A stretch of 64,000 bases of DNA from Tessaracoccus sp. MC1679 (GCF_014164775.1 NZ_JACJGB010000002.1:310001-374000); one strand, 5' to 3'. Counted from the stretch's first letter, positions 35,894 to 45,447 are shown. The notes: generated from the sequence alone by a model not told the origin. Numbers and translations: made by a program.

Positions 35894-36208
35894 GTGGCGA
35901 CGATGACACAGGCCACCTACGGGGTGCGCGGGCTCAGCTGCTGGCGCTGCATGATCAGCGCTGTGGACGCGGTCCGGGCCTTGCCCGGGGTGCACACCGT
36001 CGGCATGGATTTGGAGCCGCACGGCGAGTCGCTGTTGACGCTGGCGCCGGCCGGTGCAGTGACCAGCTCGCAGGTCCGAGCCACCCTCGACCGCTCCGGG
36101 TTCGAACTGACCCGACGCCGGCGCCGCCCCCGACCCGGGTCCCGCCACCGACTTGCCCTCACCACAGTCCCTGTGGACGACGGCCGGGAAATCTTGACCG
36201 AACCCTGA
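35894..36208 (+). CDS. CopZ-like heavy-metal-associated domain protein (copy B)
   Basis: A 104-residue paralogue of the gene at 30628, with the same [15 protein letters not shown] motif. A longer tail ends in E-I-L-T-E-P and runs across promoter 10. GTG start with AGAGGG upstream. Likely the Cu(I) chaperone for the CPC ATPase that follows. Confidence 0.8.
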   Translation: MATMTQATYGVRGLSCWRCMISAVDAVRALPGVHTVGMDLEPHGESLLTLAPAGAVTSSQVRATLDRSGFELTRRRRRPRPGSRHRLALTTVPVDDGREILTEP

Positions 36209-36248
36209 CCCCCTCTGGGTCATTTCCGAACCTTCCTGGGTCTACCCT
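36193..36248 (+). promoter_or_regulatory. Tandem-repeat promoter 10 (copA)
   Basis: CTTGACC (36193-36199), gaac, CCTGACC (36204-36210); -10 TACCCT at 36243, 33 bases on. Overlaps the end of the CopZ-like gene. Confidence 0.78.
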
Positions 36249-36253
36249 CGAGT

Positions 36254-36270
36254 TATACCCCCCCAGGGTA
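36254..36270 (+). promoter_or_regulatory. CsoR-like operator, copA promoter
   Basis: TATACCCCCCCAGGGTA, 44 bases after promoter 10 repeats, positioned to block initiation. A csoR gene follows the ATPase. Confidence 0.75.
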
Positions 36271-36303
36271 ATGGGTGGGAGTCGAGAAGAAGTGGAGATT
36301 GTG

Positions 36304-39102
36304 ATGCTCTGGCTGGTCATAGGTGGGGCGGTGGTCCTGACCGGGCTGCTGTTGTGGTTCTTCTTTGGCCCGAAACGGGCCGGGAAAGTCCGCATCGAGG
36401 ACGGTGTTCAGGTGGTCGATGTGACCGTCGACGGGGGCTACAACCCCGGCGTGATCGAGGGGGTGCGTCCCGGGATGCCGGTGCGGATCATGTTCGACCG
36501 CCGAGAGGGCGGTGAGTGCACCTCGCGAGTTGTGATGTCGGACTTCAAGGTCAACGCGAGCCTTCCCGCGTACCGCACCACCGCCGTCGAGTTCACGCCC
36601 ACGGAGGCCGGCGAGTTCCGCTTCGCATGCGGCATGAACATGGTCTCCGGTCTGATCCGCGTCACCGGCGACCCCCACACCGCACCAGCCCCCCTCACCG
36701 CACCGGAGCATCATGCGCAGACGACCGCCTCCCCGGCGGCGACGGGTCTGTCGACCGACGGCGCCGATGACGATGAGGCGGAGCGGGCCGCGGAGATCGG
36801 GGACCTGACCCGGCGGGTGACCATCGGCGCGATCCTCACAGCCCCGGCGCTGATCGCGGTGATGGCCGTCGAACTGTTCGGCGCCACCTGGGTGCCTGAG
36901 ATCTTGATGAGTCCGTGGTTGCAGTTGGCGTTGATTGCGCCGGTGATGCTGTGGTCGGGGTGGCCGATCCACCGCGTCGGGTGGCGGGCCTTGTCGCACC
37001 GCACCGCGGACATGAACTCGCTGATCACGCTGGGCACTGTCGCGGCGTTCGGTTACAGCCTGGTGGTCACCTTCGCCCCCGGCCTCCTGCCTGAGGAGTT
37101 GCGGCAGGTGTACTTCGAAGCCGTCGGGGTGATCATCACGTTGATCCTGCTCGGCCGTCTCCTGGAAACCAAAGCCAAGGCCGGCACCGGTGAGGCCATC
37201 CGTAAGCTGATCGGCCTCCAGCCCCGCACCGCGCGGGTCCTGCGCGACGACACCGAACTGGAGATCCCGGTCGAGGACGTCGTCGTCGGCGATGTGATCG
37301 TGATCCGTCCCGGGGAGAAGATGCCCGTCGACGGTGAAGTGATCCACGGATCCTCCGCTGTCGACGAGTCGATGGTGACCGGCGAATCCATCCCTGCGGC
37401 CAAGACCGTCGGCGACACCATCATCGGCGCCACCATCAACGCCACCGGGGCACTGCGATATGTCGCCACCAAGGTCGGCTCCGACACCATGCTCGCCCAG
37501 ATCATCAAACTGGTCCGTGAGGCCCAGGGCTCGAAGGCCCCCATCCAACGCCTGGTGGACAAGGTCTCCAGCTACTTCGTCCCGGTCGTGATCATCATCG
37601 CGGTGTGGACGCTGGCGATCTGGCTGCTGGTGGGTCCCCCGCCGGTGTTCGTGTTCGCGCTCGTCGCCGCGGTCTCGGTCCTGATCATCGCCTGCCCCTG
37701 CGCCTTGGGGCTCGCGACCCCGATGTCGATCACCGTGGGCACCGGCAAGGGAGCCGAACACGGCATCCTGATCCGCTCCGCTGAAGCACTGGAAACCGCG
37801 CACAAGCTTGACGCGATCATCCTCGATAAGACCGGCACCATCACCAAGGGTGTACCGACCCTCACCGACGTCGCCACCGTGGCAGCGTTCGATGAGAACC
37901 AGCTCCTCGGCTGGGTCGCCGCTATCGAGAACAGCTCCGAGCACCCCCTGGCGGCGGCGATCGTGACCGGCGCCACCGACCGCGGTCTCACCCTGGGCGA
38001 GGTCACCGACTTCGACTCGGTCACCGGGCAAGGCGTCCGCGGCCACGTCGACGGCCACGACGTCCTGGTCGGCAACCGGCGACTTCTCGACGAAAATGGC
38101 ATCAGTACCGACACGCTGCGGCCGCTGCATGACGCGCTCGCAGCAGGGGGCAAGACGCCGATGCTGGTGGCCGTCGACGGGCTCCCCGCGGGAATCGTGG
38201 CGGTCGCCGACACCATCAAGGACGGCTCCCCCGCCGCGGTCGCGGCCCTCCAGGCACGCGGCATCGAGGTCATCATGATGACTGGCGACAACCGGGCAAC
38301 CGCCGCCGCGATCGCCTCCCAGGTCGGGATCCGTCGCGTGGTCGCCGAAGTGATGCCCGCCCACAAGGCCGCCGAGGTCCGACGCCTCCAGGACGAAGGC
38401 AAGATCGTCGGAATGGTCGGCGACGGCATCAACGACGCCCCCGCCCTCGCGCAGGCAGACGTCGGCTCCGCGATCGGCACCGGCACCGACGTAGCCATCG
38501 AATCCTCCGACATCACCCTGATCTCCGGCGCCCTGTCAGGGGTGGTCACCGCCGTTGACCTGTCGCGGGCCACTATGCGCAACATCAAACAGAACCTGGT
38601 GTTCGCGTTCCTGTACAACACCCTCGGCATCCCCATCGCCGCAGGTTTGCTCTACCCGTTCTTCGGGATCCTGCTCAGCCCCATGGTCGCCGCCGCGGCC
38701 ATGGCGCTGTCCTCACTGTCGGTGGTCACCAACGCCAACCGGCTCCGCCGCTGGGCACCACACCCCATCGACCAGACCCCCACCCCCGTCACCCCCGTCA
38801 CCCCCGTCGTCGAAATCGGCGGCGAAACCCCCACCACCCAGCACCACACCACCGGAAAGGACACCCCCATGTTCGGCAAGAAGACCACCGCCACCGCCCA
38901 GATCGATCCCGTCTGCGGCATGAAGGTCAAGCCCGCCACCGCGGCCGCCACCCGCACCATCGGCGAGACCACGATCTACTTCTGCTCCACCCACTGCGCC
39001 GAAGCCTTCGACGCCGACCCCGCCCGCTACGGACACCCCCACGCCCCGGCCGAGCACCCCCACGAGCCCACCCACACCCCCGCCCCGCACCACCACCACT
39101 AG
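36304..39102 (+). CDS. copA: Copper P1B-1 ATPase with N-terminal cupredoxin-like and C-terminal YHS domains
   Basis: A 932-residue fusion. Residues 1-25: membrane helix. About 30-120: cupredoxin-like domain with its metal loop F-A-C109-G-M111-N-M113. About 160-840: P1B ATPase with Cys464-Pro465-Cys466, T-G-E-S, phospho-Asp508 (D-K-T-G-T-I-T), S-E-H-P-L-A and G-D-G-I-N-D-A-P. A low-complexity linker follows, then a YHS domain (I-D-P-V-C871-G-M and F-C-S-T-H-C) and a His-rich end. No HMA domain is present; the separate CopZ-like protein may take that role. It exports Cu(I). GTG 36301 or ATG 36304 may be the start. Controlled by promoter 10 and a CsoR operator; csoR follows at 39131. Confidence 0.9.
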   Translation: MLWLVIGGAVVLTGLLLWFFFGPKRAGKVRIEDGVQVVDVTVDGGYNPGVIEGVRPGMPVRIMFDRREGGECTSRVVMSDFKVNASLPAYRTTAVEFTPTEAGEFRFACGMNMVSGLIRVTGDPHTAPAPLTAPEHHAQTTASPAATGLSTDGADDDEAERAAEIGDLTRRVTIGAILTAPALIAVMAVELFGATWVPEILMSPWLQLALIAPVMLWSGWPIHRVGWRALSHRTADMNSLITLGTVAAFGYSLVVTFAPGLLPEELRQVYFEAVGVIITLILLGRLLETKAKAGTGEAIRKLIGLQPRTARVLRDDTELEIPVEDVVVGDVIVIRPGEKMPVDGEVIHGSSAVDESMVTGESIPAAKTVGDTIIGATINATGALRYVATKVGSDTMLAQIIKLVREAQGSKAPIQRLVDKVSSYFVPVVIIIAVWTLAIWLLVGPPPVFVFALVAAVSVLIIACPCALGLATPMSITVGTGKGAEHGILIRSAEALETAHKLDAIILDKTGTITKGVPTLTDVATVAAFDENQLLGWVAAIENSSEHPLAAAIVTGATDRGLTLGEVTDFDSVTGQGVRGHVDGHDVLVGNRRLLDENGISTDTLRPLHDALAAGGKTPMLVAVDGLPAGIVAVADTIKDGSPAAVAALQARGIEVIMMTGDNRATAAAIASQVGIRRVVAEVMPAHKAAEVRRLQDEGKIVGMVGDGINDAPALAQADVGSAIGTGTDVAIESSDITLISGALSGVVTAVDLSRATMRNIKQNLVFAFLYNTLGIPIAAGLLYPFFGILLSPMVAAAAMALSSLSVVTNANRLRRWAPHPIDQTPTPVTPVTPVVEIGGETPTTQHHTTGKDTPMFGKKTTATAQIDPVCGMKVKPATAAATRTIGETTIYFCSTHCAEAFDADPARYGHPHAPAEHPHEPTHTPAPHHHH

Positions 39103-39130
39103 GCGCCGAACCAGACCAGGTCCAGGACAC

Positions 39131-39412
39131 ATGACCAGCAACCCACAGCGTCAGGAACTCATCGGCCAACTCGCGGTGATCGAAGGCCACATCCGTGGCA
39201 TCGCCCGCATGGTCGACCAGGACGCCAACTGCATCGAGATCCTCACCCAGACCTCAGCAGTCACCGGCTCGCTGCGCTCAGTCGCCCTGGACCTGGTCGG
39301 CAACCACCTCCAGCACTGCCTCACCCAGGCCATCCAGTCAGCAGATCCCGCCTACCGCGACGCCAAGGTCGCCGAGGCCTCCACAGCCATCGCCCGCCTC
39401 GTCCGCAGCTGA
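39131..39412 (+). CDS. csoR: CsoR-family copper-sensing repressor
   Basis: A 93-residue all-helical repressor (DUF156). The Cu(I) ligands Cys34, His59 and Cys63 reproduce the Cys-x24-His-x3-Cys spacing of mycobacterial CsoR (A-N-C-I-E-I-L-T-Q and N-H-L-Q-H-C). Apo-CsoR binds GC-rich operators such as those at 28181, 30981 and 36254; copper releases it. Located 28 bases after copA. Confidence 0.92.
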   Translation: MTSNPQRQELIGQLAVIEGHIRGIARMVDQDANCIEILTQTSAVTGSLRSVALDLVGNHLQHCLTQAIQSADPAYRDAKVAEASTAIARLVRS

Positions 39413-39418
39413 ACCGTT

Positions 39419-39473
39419 CTTGATCAGAGGTTGACCGGCCGCGGATCGGATCTGAATCCGGCCCCCGCACAGT
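39419..39473 (+). promoter_or_regulatory. Tandem-repeat promoter 11 (Met/His peptide)
   Basis: CTTGATC (39419-39425), agag, GTTGACC (39430-39436); -10-like CACAGT from 39468, 32 bases on. Confidence 0.65.
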
Positions 39474-39505
39474 GGAAGCAGCACCCGAACGAGAGGAACC
39501 GGCTC

Positions 39506-39760
39506 ATGAGCCTCCACAGCCACCACCGCCCCACCGACACCGGCCCCGACGCCCCACCCGCGGCCACCGGACCCGCCCAGCAGCACCAAGGCCATGGTGG
39601 CCACATGTGGCACATGCTCCTGATGTGCCTACCGTTGATCGGGTTCGGCCTGTGGTCCCTGTTCAGCGGAGGCGGCGGAGGCGCGCTGATCGGCGGCCTC
39701 CTCTGCGCAGGCATGATGCTGCTCATGCACGGCCGCCCAGGCGGCGGGCACCGCCACTGA
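39506..39760 (+). CDS. Small Met/His-rich membrane protein
   Basis: An 84-residue protein. His-rich head (M-S-L-H-S-H-H-R-P), a Q-H-Q-G-H-G-G-H-M-W-H-M stretch at the membrane edge, two short helices (L-L-M-C-L-P-L-I-G-F-G-L-W and L-I-G-G-L-L-C-A-G-M-M-L-L-M), and an end G-G-G-H-R-H. GAGAGGA precedes the ATG. The ligands suit Cu(I) binding in or near the membrane. No named family is recognised. Confidence 0.7.
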   Translation: MSLHSHHRPTDTGPDAPPAATGPAQQHQGHGGHMWHMLLMCLPLIGFGLWSLFSGGGGGALIGGLLCAGMMLLMHGRPGGGHRH

Positions 39761-39849
39761 ACCTTGGCCGCGGCGAAGGCTCCGACCCCACCACACAAAC
39801 CAAGCGAACGCCCAAGGCAAGGGGGTACCAGTGACCAGAAGCGCCGCTC

Positions 39850-40363
39850 CCCACGGCATCCATCCGTCTGGTACCACGGCGCCACGGGGCCGACCGCCTC
39901 CTGGCCACCGTCCTCTTCAGCCGCACCCTCCCACTGATCCGCTACGAATTGACCGACTCGATCCGGCTGGCCACCGAACCCTGCGCGTGTGGACTGCCGT
40001 TCCGGTGCCTGGACAGTCGCCGGCCGCACCGAAGCGACCCTCCGCATGCACAGCCGAACCGGAGAACCGGAGCTGATTCAGCCTGGCCGGTTCCACGACG
40101 CCCTCGAACCGCTAGCCATCCACGGCTGGCAGGTCCAACAAACCACCGAGGGGATCACGGTACGAATCGTCGACCCTGACCAACAGGTGGACCTCGACCA
40201 GATCACCCGCAGACTCAGAGCCGCACTCACATCCGCAGAAGTCAGCGACGATATCCACTTCGAAATCACCCCGGTTCAGGAACCTGCCCGCACCCCGCTC
40301 GGCAAGGCCCCCCTCATCATCGGCCAGAAGCAGGGGAGGCCGGGAGTCGAGGGATCGCGCTGA
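39850..40363 (+). pseudogene. C-terminal fragment of a phenylacetate-CoA ligase/F390-synthetase-like protein
   Basis: Frames joined near 40017 read L-P-L-I-R-Y-E-L-T-D-S-I-R-L-A, C-A-C-G-L-P-F-R-C-L-D, then A-G-R-T-E-A-T-L-R and a ferredoxin-like tail (H-G-W-Q-V-Q-Q-T-T-E-G-I-T-V-R and P-L-G-K-A-P-L-I-I). This matches the C-terminal region of the PaaK-like AMP-forming ligase family. The adenylate-binding core and start are missing and there is a frameshift, so it is dead. It ends inside the convergent ABC gene and may mark the right side of the island. Confidence 0.6.
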
Positions 40364-41108
40364 TCAGTTGTCGCGTGTACGCCTCGTGTGGGTCATTCAG
40401 GATCGACATCGTCTCTCCCGTCTCGATGACCGTGCCGTCTTTGAGGACCAGTGTGGTGTCGCACAGCGCCGCGACCACGCTCATGTCGTGGGAGACCATC
40501 ACGATGCTCAACTGTCGCTCGCGGCGGAGTCGGGCCAGCAAGTCGATCACCTCGATGCGGGTGGTGACGTCCAGGGCGCTGACCGGCTCGTCGGCCACCA
40601 GGACGGCTGGGTCCGTGACCAGGGCCCGGGCGATGGCGATCCGTTGCCGTTGGCCTCCGGAGAACTCGTGGGGGTAGCGGGCGAGGGTGTCGACGTCCAG
40701 GCCCACCTCCTCGATCGCGGCCGCCACCCGGGCACGCCGATCGGCCGACGATCCGCCGATGCCCAGCGACACCAGCGGCTCGGCGACGATCCTGTCGACG
40801 CGCATCCTGGGGTCCAGTGAGGCGTAGGGGTCCTGGAACACGGGCTGAACCGTTTGGCGCAGCTCCCGCACCTGGCGGCGGTCCCGCACATTCAGCTCCG
40901 CCCCGTTGAAGAGGACGCGGCCGACGGTGGGCGGGTGGAGCGCGAGCAGCAGTTTCAGTGCGGTGGATTTGCCTGAGCCCGACTCGCCGACGATCCCGAG
41001 GCTTTCGCCGCGGGGCAGCGCGAAAGTGACGCGGTTGAGGGCGGGGTCGGTGGCGCCGTGGTAGGTGAAGCCGACGGACTCGAAGGCCAGCAGTAATGGC
41101 GTGGTCAC
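40317..41108 (-). CDS. Peptide/nickel ABC importer ATPase (DppF/NikE type)
   Basis: A 263-residue ATPase: Walker A G-E-S-G-S-G-K-S-T, signature F-S-G-G-Q, Walker B V-L-V-A-D-E-P, switch His in V-S-H-D. The sequence R-Q-T-V-Q-P-V-F-Q-D-P-Y-A-S-L-D-P is typical of the oligopeptide/nickel subfamily. Last gene of a five-gene importer operon, overlapping the previous ATPase by four bases. Confidence 0.9.
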   Translation of the reverse strand: MTTPLLLAFESVGFTYHGATDPALNRVTFALPRGESLGIVGESGSGKSTALKLLLALHPPTVGRVLFNGAELNVRDRRQVRELRQTVQPVFQDPYASLDPRMRVDRIVAEPLVSLGIGGSSADRRARVAAAIEEVGLDVDTLARYPHEFSGGQRQRIAIARALVTDPAVLVADEPVSALDVTTRIEVIDLLARLRRERQLSIVMVSHDMSVVAALCDTTLVLKDGTVIETGETMSILNDPHEAYTRQLISAIPRLPASPASGR

Positions 41109-41905
41109 GAGACCCTCCCCGTGGTCAGTGCCTCGTCGAGTGCGCGGGCGCTGCCGACGAGCCGGCGCGTGTACAGGTCGGTCGGTGCGTGGACGATCTG
41201 ATCGATCGGACCCCGTTCAACGATCTGGCCGCCCTGCATGACCAGGGCGCGGCTGACGGTCTGTGAGACCACGGCGATGTCGTGGGAGACGAACACCAGC
41301 CCCATCCCATGATCGACACAGAGTCGACGGATGAGGTCGAGGATCTCCGCCTGGACGGTGACGTCGAGGGCGGTGGTCGGTTCGTCGGCGATCAGCATCG
41401 CCGGGCGGCAGGCCAGAGCCATCGCGATGGCGACGCGCTGCCTCTGTCCGCCAGAGATTTCGTGGGGGAACGCCCGCAACAGCCGCTCGGTGTCGGGTAG
41501 CGCTACCTCCGCCAACGCCCGCTCGACGGCGCCCTTCACAGCGTGTCCACGCAAGCCTTGGTGCCGCCTGAGGGGCTCGGCGATGAGTTCGCCGACTCGG
41601 GTGAGGGGGTCGAGCGCGGTTGAGGGGTCCTGGAAGATCTTCGCCATCCGGCGTCCCCGGATCCCCAGCAACTGCTTCTTGGAGGCTCCGACGATCTGGG
41701 TGCCGTCGACGCGAACGGATCCTGAGGCCGTCAGTGACCGGGGCAGCAGGCCGAGCAACGCCAAGGTGGTGACCGACTTCCCGGAGCCTGACTCGCCGAT
41801 GATCCCGACCCGTTCGCCCGGGTCGAGGCTGAACGAGATGGCGTCGACGACGCGCTTGCCGGATCCCGCGACCGTGATGGTGAGGTCCTCGACCTCGATG
41901 CTCAT
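41105..41905 (-). CDS. Peptide/nickel ABC importer ATPase (DppD/NikD type)
   Basis: A 266-residue ATPase: Walker A G-E-S-G-S-G-K-S-V, F-Q-D-P-S-T-A-L-D-P, signature I-S-G-G-Q-R-Q-R, Walker B M-L-I-A-D-E-P-T, H-D-I-A-V-V. The chosen ATG overlaps the permease stop by four bases. It forms the nucleotide-binding heterodimer with the next gene product. Confidence 0.9.
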   Translation of the reverse strand: MSIEVEDLTITVAGSGKRVVDAISFSLDPGERVGIIGESGSGKSVTTLALLGLLPRSLTASGSVRVDGTQIVGASKKQLLGIRGRRMAKIFQDPSTALDPLTRVGELIAEPLRRHQGLRGHAVKGAVERALAEVALPDTERLLRAFPHEISGGQRQRVAIAMALACRPAMLIADEPTTALDVTVQAEILDLIRRLCVDHGMGLVFVSHDIAVVSQTVSRALVMQGGQIVERGPIDQIVHAPTDLYTRRLVGSARALDEALTTGRVS

Positions 41906-42780
41906 CTGCGCTCCCGTCGGGTCGGATCGAAACGTTCGCGTAGGCCGTCGGCCAACGAGTTCGCCCCCAGCACGATCACCAGGATGACCACGCCCGGTGC
42001 GACGGCGCCCCACGGGGCGGTCAGCACGGTGCTCTGCGCGCCCTGCAGCAGGCGGCCCAGCGACGAGTTCGGTGGTGGGACCCCCAGTCCGAGGTACGAG
42101 AGGCTCGCTTCCGCGAGGACGGCGGTGCCGAAGATGAGCGCGGCGGTCACCACGAGCGTGGGCCACATGTTGGGCAGCAGGTGGATGAACACGATACGCA
42201 GCCAACTGGTGCCCGACGTGCGGGCAGCGGTGACGAACTGCCGCCGCAGCAGCCCTTTGGCCAGGATGCGGGTGAGTCGCGCCACCACCGCCGAGGCTGC
42301 CAATCCGATCGAGACCACCGCCGAGGTCAGGCTGGCGCCCTGCATGGCGCCGATCAACATCGCGAGCAGCAGGGTGGGAAAGGCGATCACCACGTCCAGG
42401 AGAGAGGACTGCACGTCGTCAACCCAGCCGGTGGCGAACGCGGCGATCAGGCCGACGATGACGCCGATCGCCATCGCGATCGCCATGCTGCTGAGACCGA
42501 CCGTCAGTGCAATCCTCGTGCCCACCATGACGAAGCTGGCGGTGTCGCGGCCGAGCTTGTCCGTGCCCAACCAGTGATTAGGTCCGGGTGGTTCGAGGCG
42601 TCCGCCGGTGGTGTCGGCCAGGTCGTAAGGCAGCCAAAGGAGCGAGACGACGCCGATGATCCCCACTGCCGCCAGTAGCACCAGGCCGATCAGGAGGCTC
42701 ACCGGCAGCCCCCGCCGTCGAGCCGGGGCCGGGGCGATCGGCTCCGGGAGTGCGCTGCGGATCTCGATCCCGGCGCTCAC
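41902..42780 (-). CDS. Peptide/nickel ABC importer permease (DppC/NikC type)
   Basis: A 292-residue permease with an N-terminal helix (L-P-V-S-L-L-I-G-L-V-L-L), the H-W-L-G-T-D-K-L-G-R-D motif of the DppC family, about five more helices and the coupling helix R-T-S-G-T-S-W-L-R-I-V-F-I-H-L-L-P-N. GTG start overlaps the DppB-like stop by four bases. Confidence 0.9.
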   Translation of the reverse strand: MSAGIEIRSALPEPIAPAPARRRGLPVSLLIGLVLLAAVGIIGVVSLLWLPYDLADTTGGRLEPPGPNHWLGTDKLGRDTASFVMVGTRIALTVGLSSMAIAMAIGVIVGLIAAFATGWVDDVQSSLLDVVIAFPTLLLAMLIGAMQGASLTSAVVSIGLAASAVVARLTRILAKGLLRRQFVTAARTSGTSWLRIVFIHLLPNMWPTLVVTAALIFGTAVLAEASLSYLGLGVPPPNSSLGRLLQGAQSTVLTAPWGAVAPGVVILVIVLGANSLADGLRERFDPTRRERR

Positions 42781-43742
42781 GCGTGCGCCCCGGAGAGGCT
42801 GGACCGCAGTCGCGGATCGACGAAGCGCTGGGCCACGTCGGCCGCGAAACCGACGATCAGCACGAAGAACGTTGTCACCAGGAGGATCCCCTGGATGCTG
42901 GGATAGTCGTGCTGGGCGATGGCTTTGGTCAGCATGCTCCCCAACCCGGGCAGCGTGAACACGCTCTCCACCACGACGGCGCCCAGCAGTGTGGACGCGA
43001 GCTCGATCCCCAGGATCGAGATGACGGGCACCGAGGCGTTGCGGACCCCGTGGCGCAGGAACGCCTCGCCGAAGCCGCTGCCCAACGCCTGCGCGTTGCG
43101 GAGGTAGTCGCTCTCCAGGACATCGAGGGTGGCCGACCGGACGTAGCGCACCAGCGAGGCGGTCATGACGATCACGATCGTGGTGGCCGGTAGGAAGAGG
43201 GAGCGCAGCGCCGCGAGCGGGTCCGCCCAGCCCTCGCGAGGGAACCCCCCGGAGGGGAACAACCGAAGCTCCAACGCGAACAGCCACACGAGCAGGATCC
43301 CGATCCAGAAGACGGGCACCGCGATGCCGAGCTGCGCCACAGCGGTCACGGCGACGCCGAGCCGCGTGTGCGACCGAGCCGCGGCGACGTACCCGATCCC
43401 GCTGGCGAGCATGACGGAGATGACGAAGGAGATCAAGGTCAGCGGCAGAGTCACCTCCAACCGGGAAACGATGTCGGGCAGCACGGGGGTGCCGGAGATG
43501 AACGAGGTGCCCAGGTCGAGTCGCATCACGTCTCCGACCCACCGCACTAGCTGTTCGTGGACGGGAAGGTTGGAGCCCACCTGCTGTTGCGCGGCCTCGA
43601 TCTGCTCCGGGGTCGCGTCGACCGACAGAAGGGCGTTGGCGGGGTCGCCGGGCAAGAGCCGCAGCAGGACGAAGATCAGCAGCATCGCCAGAACCAACGA
43701 CATCAGCAGGAAAGCGGCGCGCCGGGCCAGGTAACTACCCAT
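42777..43742 (-). CDS. Peptide/nickel ABC importer permease (DppB/NikB type)
   Basis: A 321-residue permease: N-terminal helix, L-L-P-G-D-P-A, six helices and the coupling region Y-L-R-N-A-Q-A-L-G-S-G-F-G-E-A-F-L-R-H-G-V-R-N-A. ATG 43742 is preferred to a start four codons upstream. Confidence 0.9.
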   Translation of the reverse strand: MGSYLARRAAFLLMSLVLAMLLIFVLLRLLPGDPANALLSVDATPEQIEAAQQQVGSNLPVHEQLVRWVGDVMRLDLGTSFISGTPVLPDIVSRLEVTLPLTLISFVISVMLASGIGYVAAARSHTRLGVAVTAVAQLGIAVPVFWIGILLVWLFALELRLFPSGGFPREGWADPLAALRSLFLPATTIVIVMTASLVRYVRSATLDVLESDYLRNAQALGSGFGEAFLRHGVRNASVPVISILGIELASTLLGAVVVESVFTLPGLGSMLTKAIAQHDYPSIQGILLVTTFFVLIVGFAADVAQRFVDPRLRSSLSGAHA

Positions 43743-43785
43743 GCTCCGGCACACCGCCCTCCCGTGTTGTGATGCCTAGAACTAC

Positions 43786-45330
43786 TCAGGCCTTGGTGAT
43801 GTTGTACACGTAGAACTGCGAGTTCAGACCGTTGACCGGGAACCCAGACACCTCGCTGCTCGCCACCACGATCTGCGGATAGAGGTAGAGCCAGTTGCTG
43901 GCCGCCTCGGTGGCGATGATGGTGTTGGCCTCCTTGAGCTTGGCGGTCTGCTCCTCGGGGGTGGCGGCCTGTTCGGCCTCGCCCACGAGTCGCTGAACGT
44001 CGGCGTTGTCGTAGCCCCAGTAGAAGTCCGGGTTGCCGTACCAGACCACGTCGCGGTCGTTGACATGCTCCTGAAGGGTCGCCTCGAACGCACGCTCCTT
44101 GAACACCACGGAGTACCACTCGTCGGCCGTGATCACCTTGATGTCGACGGTGATGCCCACCTTCGCGAGTTCCGACTTCAGGAACTCGGCCACGGCCGGG
44201 TGCGGGTCGTAGTTGGGCGTCTGCAGCGTGAACGTGAACCCGTCGGCCAGGCCCGCCTCGTCGAGCAGCTGCTTGGACAGCTCCGGGTCGTACGGGTTGA
44301 GGGAGGTCAGGTCCTCGTACCACGGGTCCGTGGGGGGCACCATGGAGCCGATGAGCTGGCCGCGGCCCGCCCAGATGGACTCCAGCAGCTTTTCGCGGTC
44401 GACGGCGGAGTACACGGCGCGACGGACGCGGGCGTCGCCGAACGGGGCCACGCGGTCGTTGAACGCCAGGAGTTCCTTGGTGGTGGAGGTGCCCTCGCTG
44501 ATCTGGAAATCGTCGCTGCCCTCGAACGGGGTCAGGGCGTCGGGGCTCTGGATCGTGGTGACCAGATCGATCTCTCCGGTCAGCAGCGCGTTCGACTCCG
44601 CGCTCGCGTCGGTGAAGTAGTGGAACGTGGCGCGCGCGTTCTTCGCCGGCTCGCCCCAGTAGTCGTCGTTGCGGACGATGCTGAGGGTGCTGCCGCGCTG
44701 CCACTCGTCGAACACATAGGGACCGGTGCCGTCGGCTTCGACCTTGGCATCGGCGAGGTCAGGGTTGACGATCCACACGTAGGCCATGAGGTAGGGAAAC
44801 GAGATGGAGCGGTTCTTCAGCGTGAACTCGACCGTCTGGTCGTCCGGGGTGGCCACGGACTCGACGACGGCGTAGCTGCTCTTGCGTGCCGCCTGCGACG
44901 CCTCGGAGGTGACGCGCTCGAAGCTGGCCTTCACATCGGCTGAGGTGAGCTCCCTGCCAGAGTGGAAGGTGACCCCCTCCCGGAGGGTGAAGGTGTAGGT
45001 GAGGCCGTCGTCGCTGACCTGGTAGTCCTCGGCCAACAGGTTGGTCAGCGAGCCGTCGTCGTTGAGCTTGATCAGCGACTCGTACACGTTGCCGTTGAGG
45101 GCCTCGGTGACACCCTGACCGCCCGCATCGACGTTGCTGAGGTTGCTGGGCTCGTACAGGGACCCGATCTCGATCAAAGCCTCCGCATCGAACGCGGCTG
45201 GCGCACCGTCCACGGACGACGATCCGACGCTGGGGGTCTCGTCACCGGAAGGACTGGCGCACCCCGTCAGCATGAGGCCGGCGGCCAACATCCCTGCCAG
45301 GGCTCGCACGATGTGACGTGGGTGATTCAT
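43786..45330 (-). CDS. ABC importer substrate-binding lipoprotein (SBP family 5)
   Basis: A 514-residue lipoprotein (lipobox M-L-T-G-C). Family 5 features: Y-E-S-L-I-K-L, L-A-E-D-Y-Q-V-S-D-D-G-L-T-Y-T-F-T-L-R-E-G-V-T-F-H-S-G and G-T-G-P-Y-V-F. It binds peptides, nickel chelates or similar and feeds the permease encoded downstream. GGAAGGA precedes the ATG. The ligand cannot be assigned; the metal-island neighbourhood is not proof of a metal ligand. Confidence 0.9.
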   Translation of the reverse strand: MNHPRHIVRALAGMLAAGLMLTGCASPSGDETPSVGSSSVDGAPAAFDAEALIEIGSLYEPSNLSNVDAGGQGVTEALNGNVYESLIKLNDDGSLTNLLAEDYQVSDDGLTYTFTLREGVTFHSGRELTSADVKASFERVTSEASQAARKSSYAVVESVATPDDQTVEFTLKNRSISFPYLMAYVWIVNPDLADAKVEADGTGPYVFDEWQRGSTLSIVRNDDYWGEPAKNARATFHYFTDASAESNALLTGEIDLVTTIQSPDALTPFEGSDDFQISEGTSTTKELLAFNDRVAPFGDARVRRAVYSAVDREKLLESIWAGRGQLIGSMVPPTDPWYEDLTSLNPYDPELSKQLLDEAGLADGFTFTLQTPNYDPHPAVAEFLKSELAKVGITVDIKVITADEWYSVVFKERAFEATLQEHVNDRDVVWYGNPDFYWGYDNADVQRLVGEAEQAATPEEQTAKLKEANTIIATEAASNWLYLYPQIVVASSEVSGFPVNGLNSQFYVYNITKA

Positions 45331-45447
45331 CAAAAGGTCCTTCCGGTATGGCTCGCGAGCTTCGCCTCGCACGACTGCCAACATCCGCGGAGGCAGAATC
45401 ATTCCTTGTGGGAGATCGATTTCGCCGCAGGCGGACGACATCGCGCC

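Larger units (their letters stand above)
35792..36334 (+). repeat. Segmental duplication, copy B
   Basis: About 543 bp corresponding to 30526-31061. This copy is followed by the intact CopA gene and is likely the ancestral arrangement. Confidence 0.9.
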
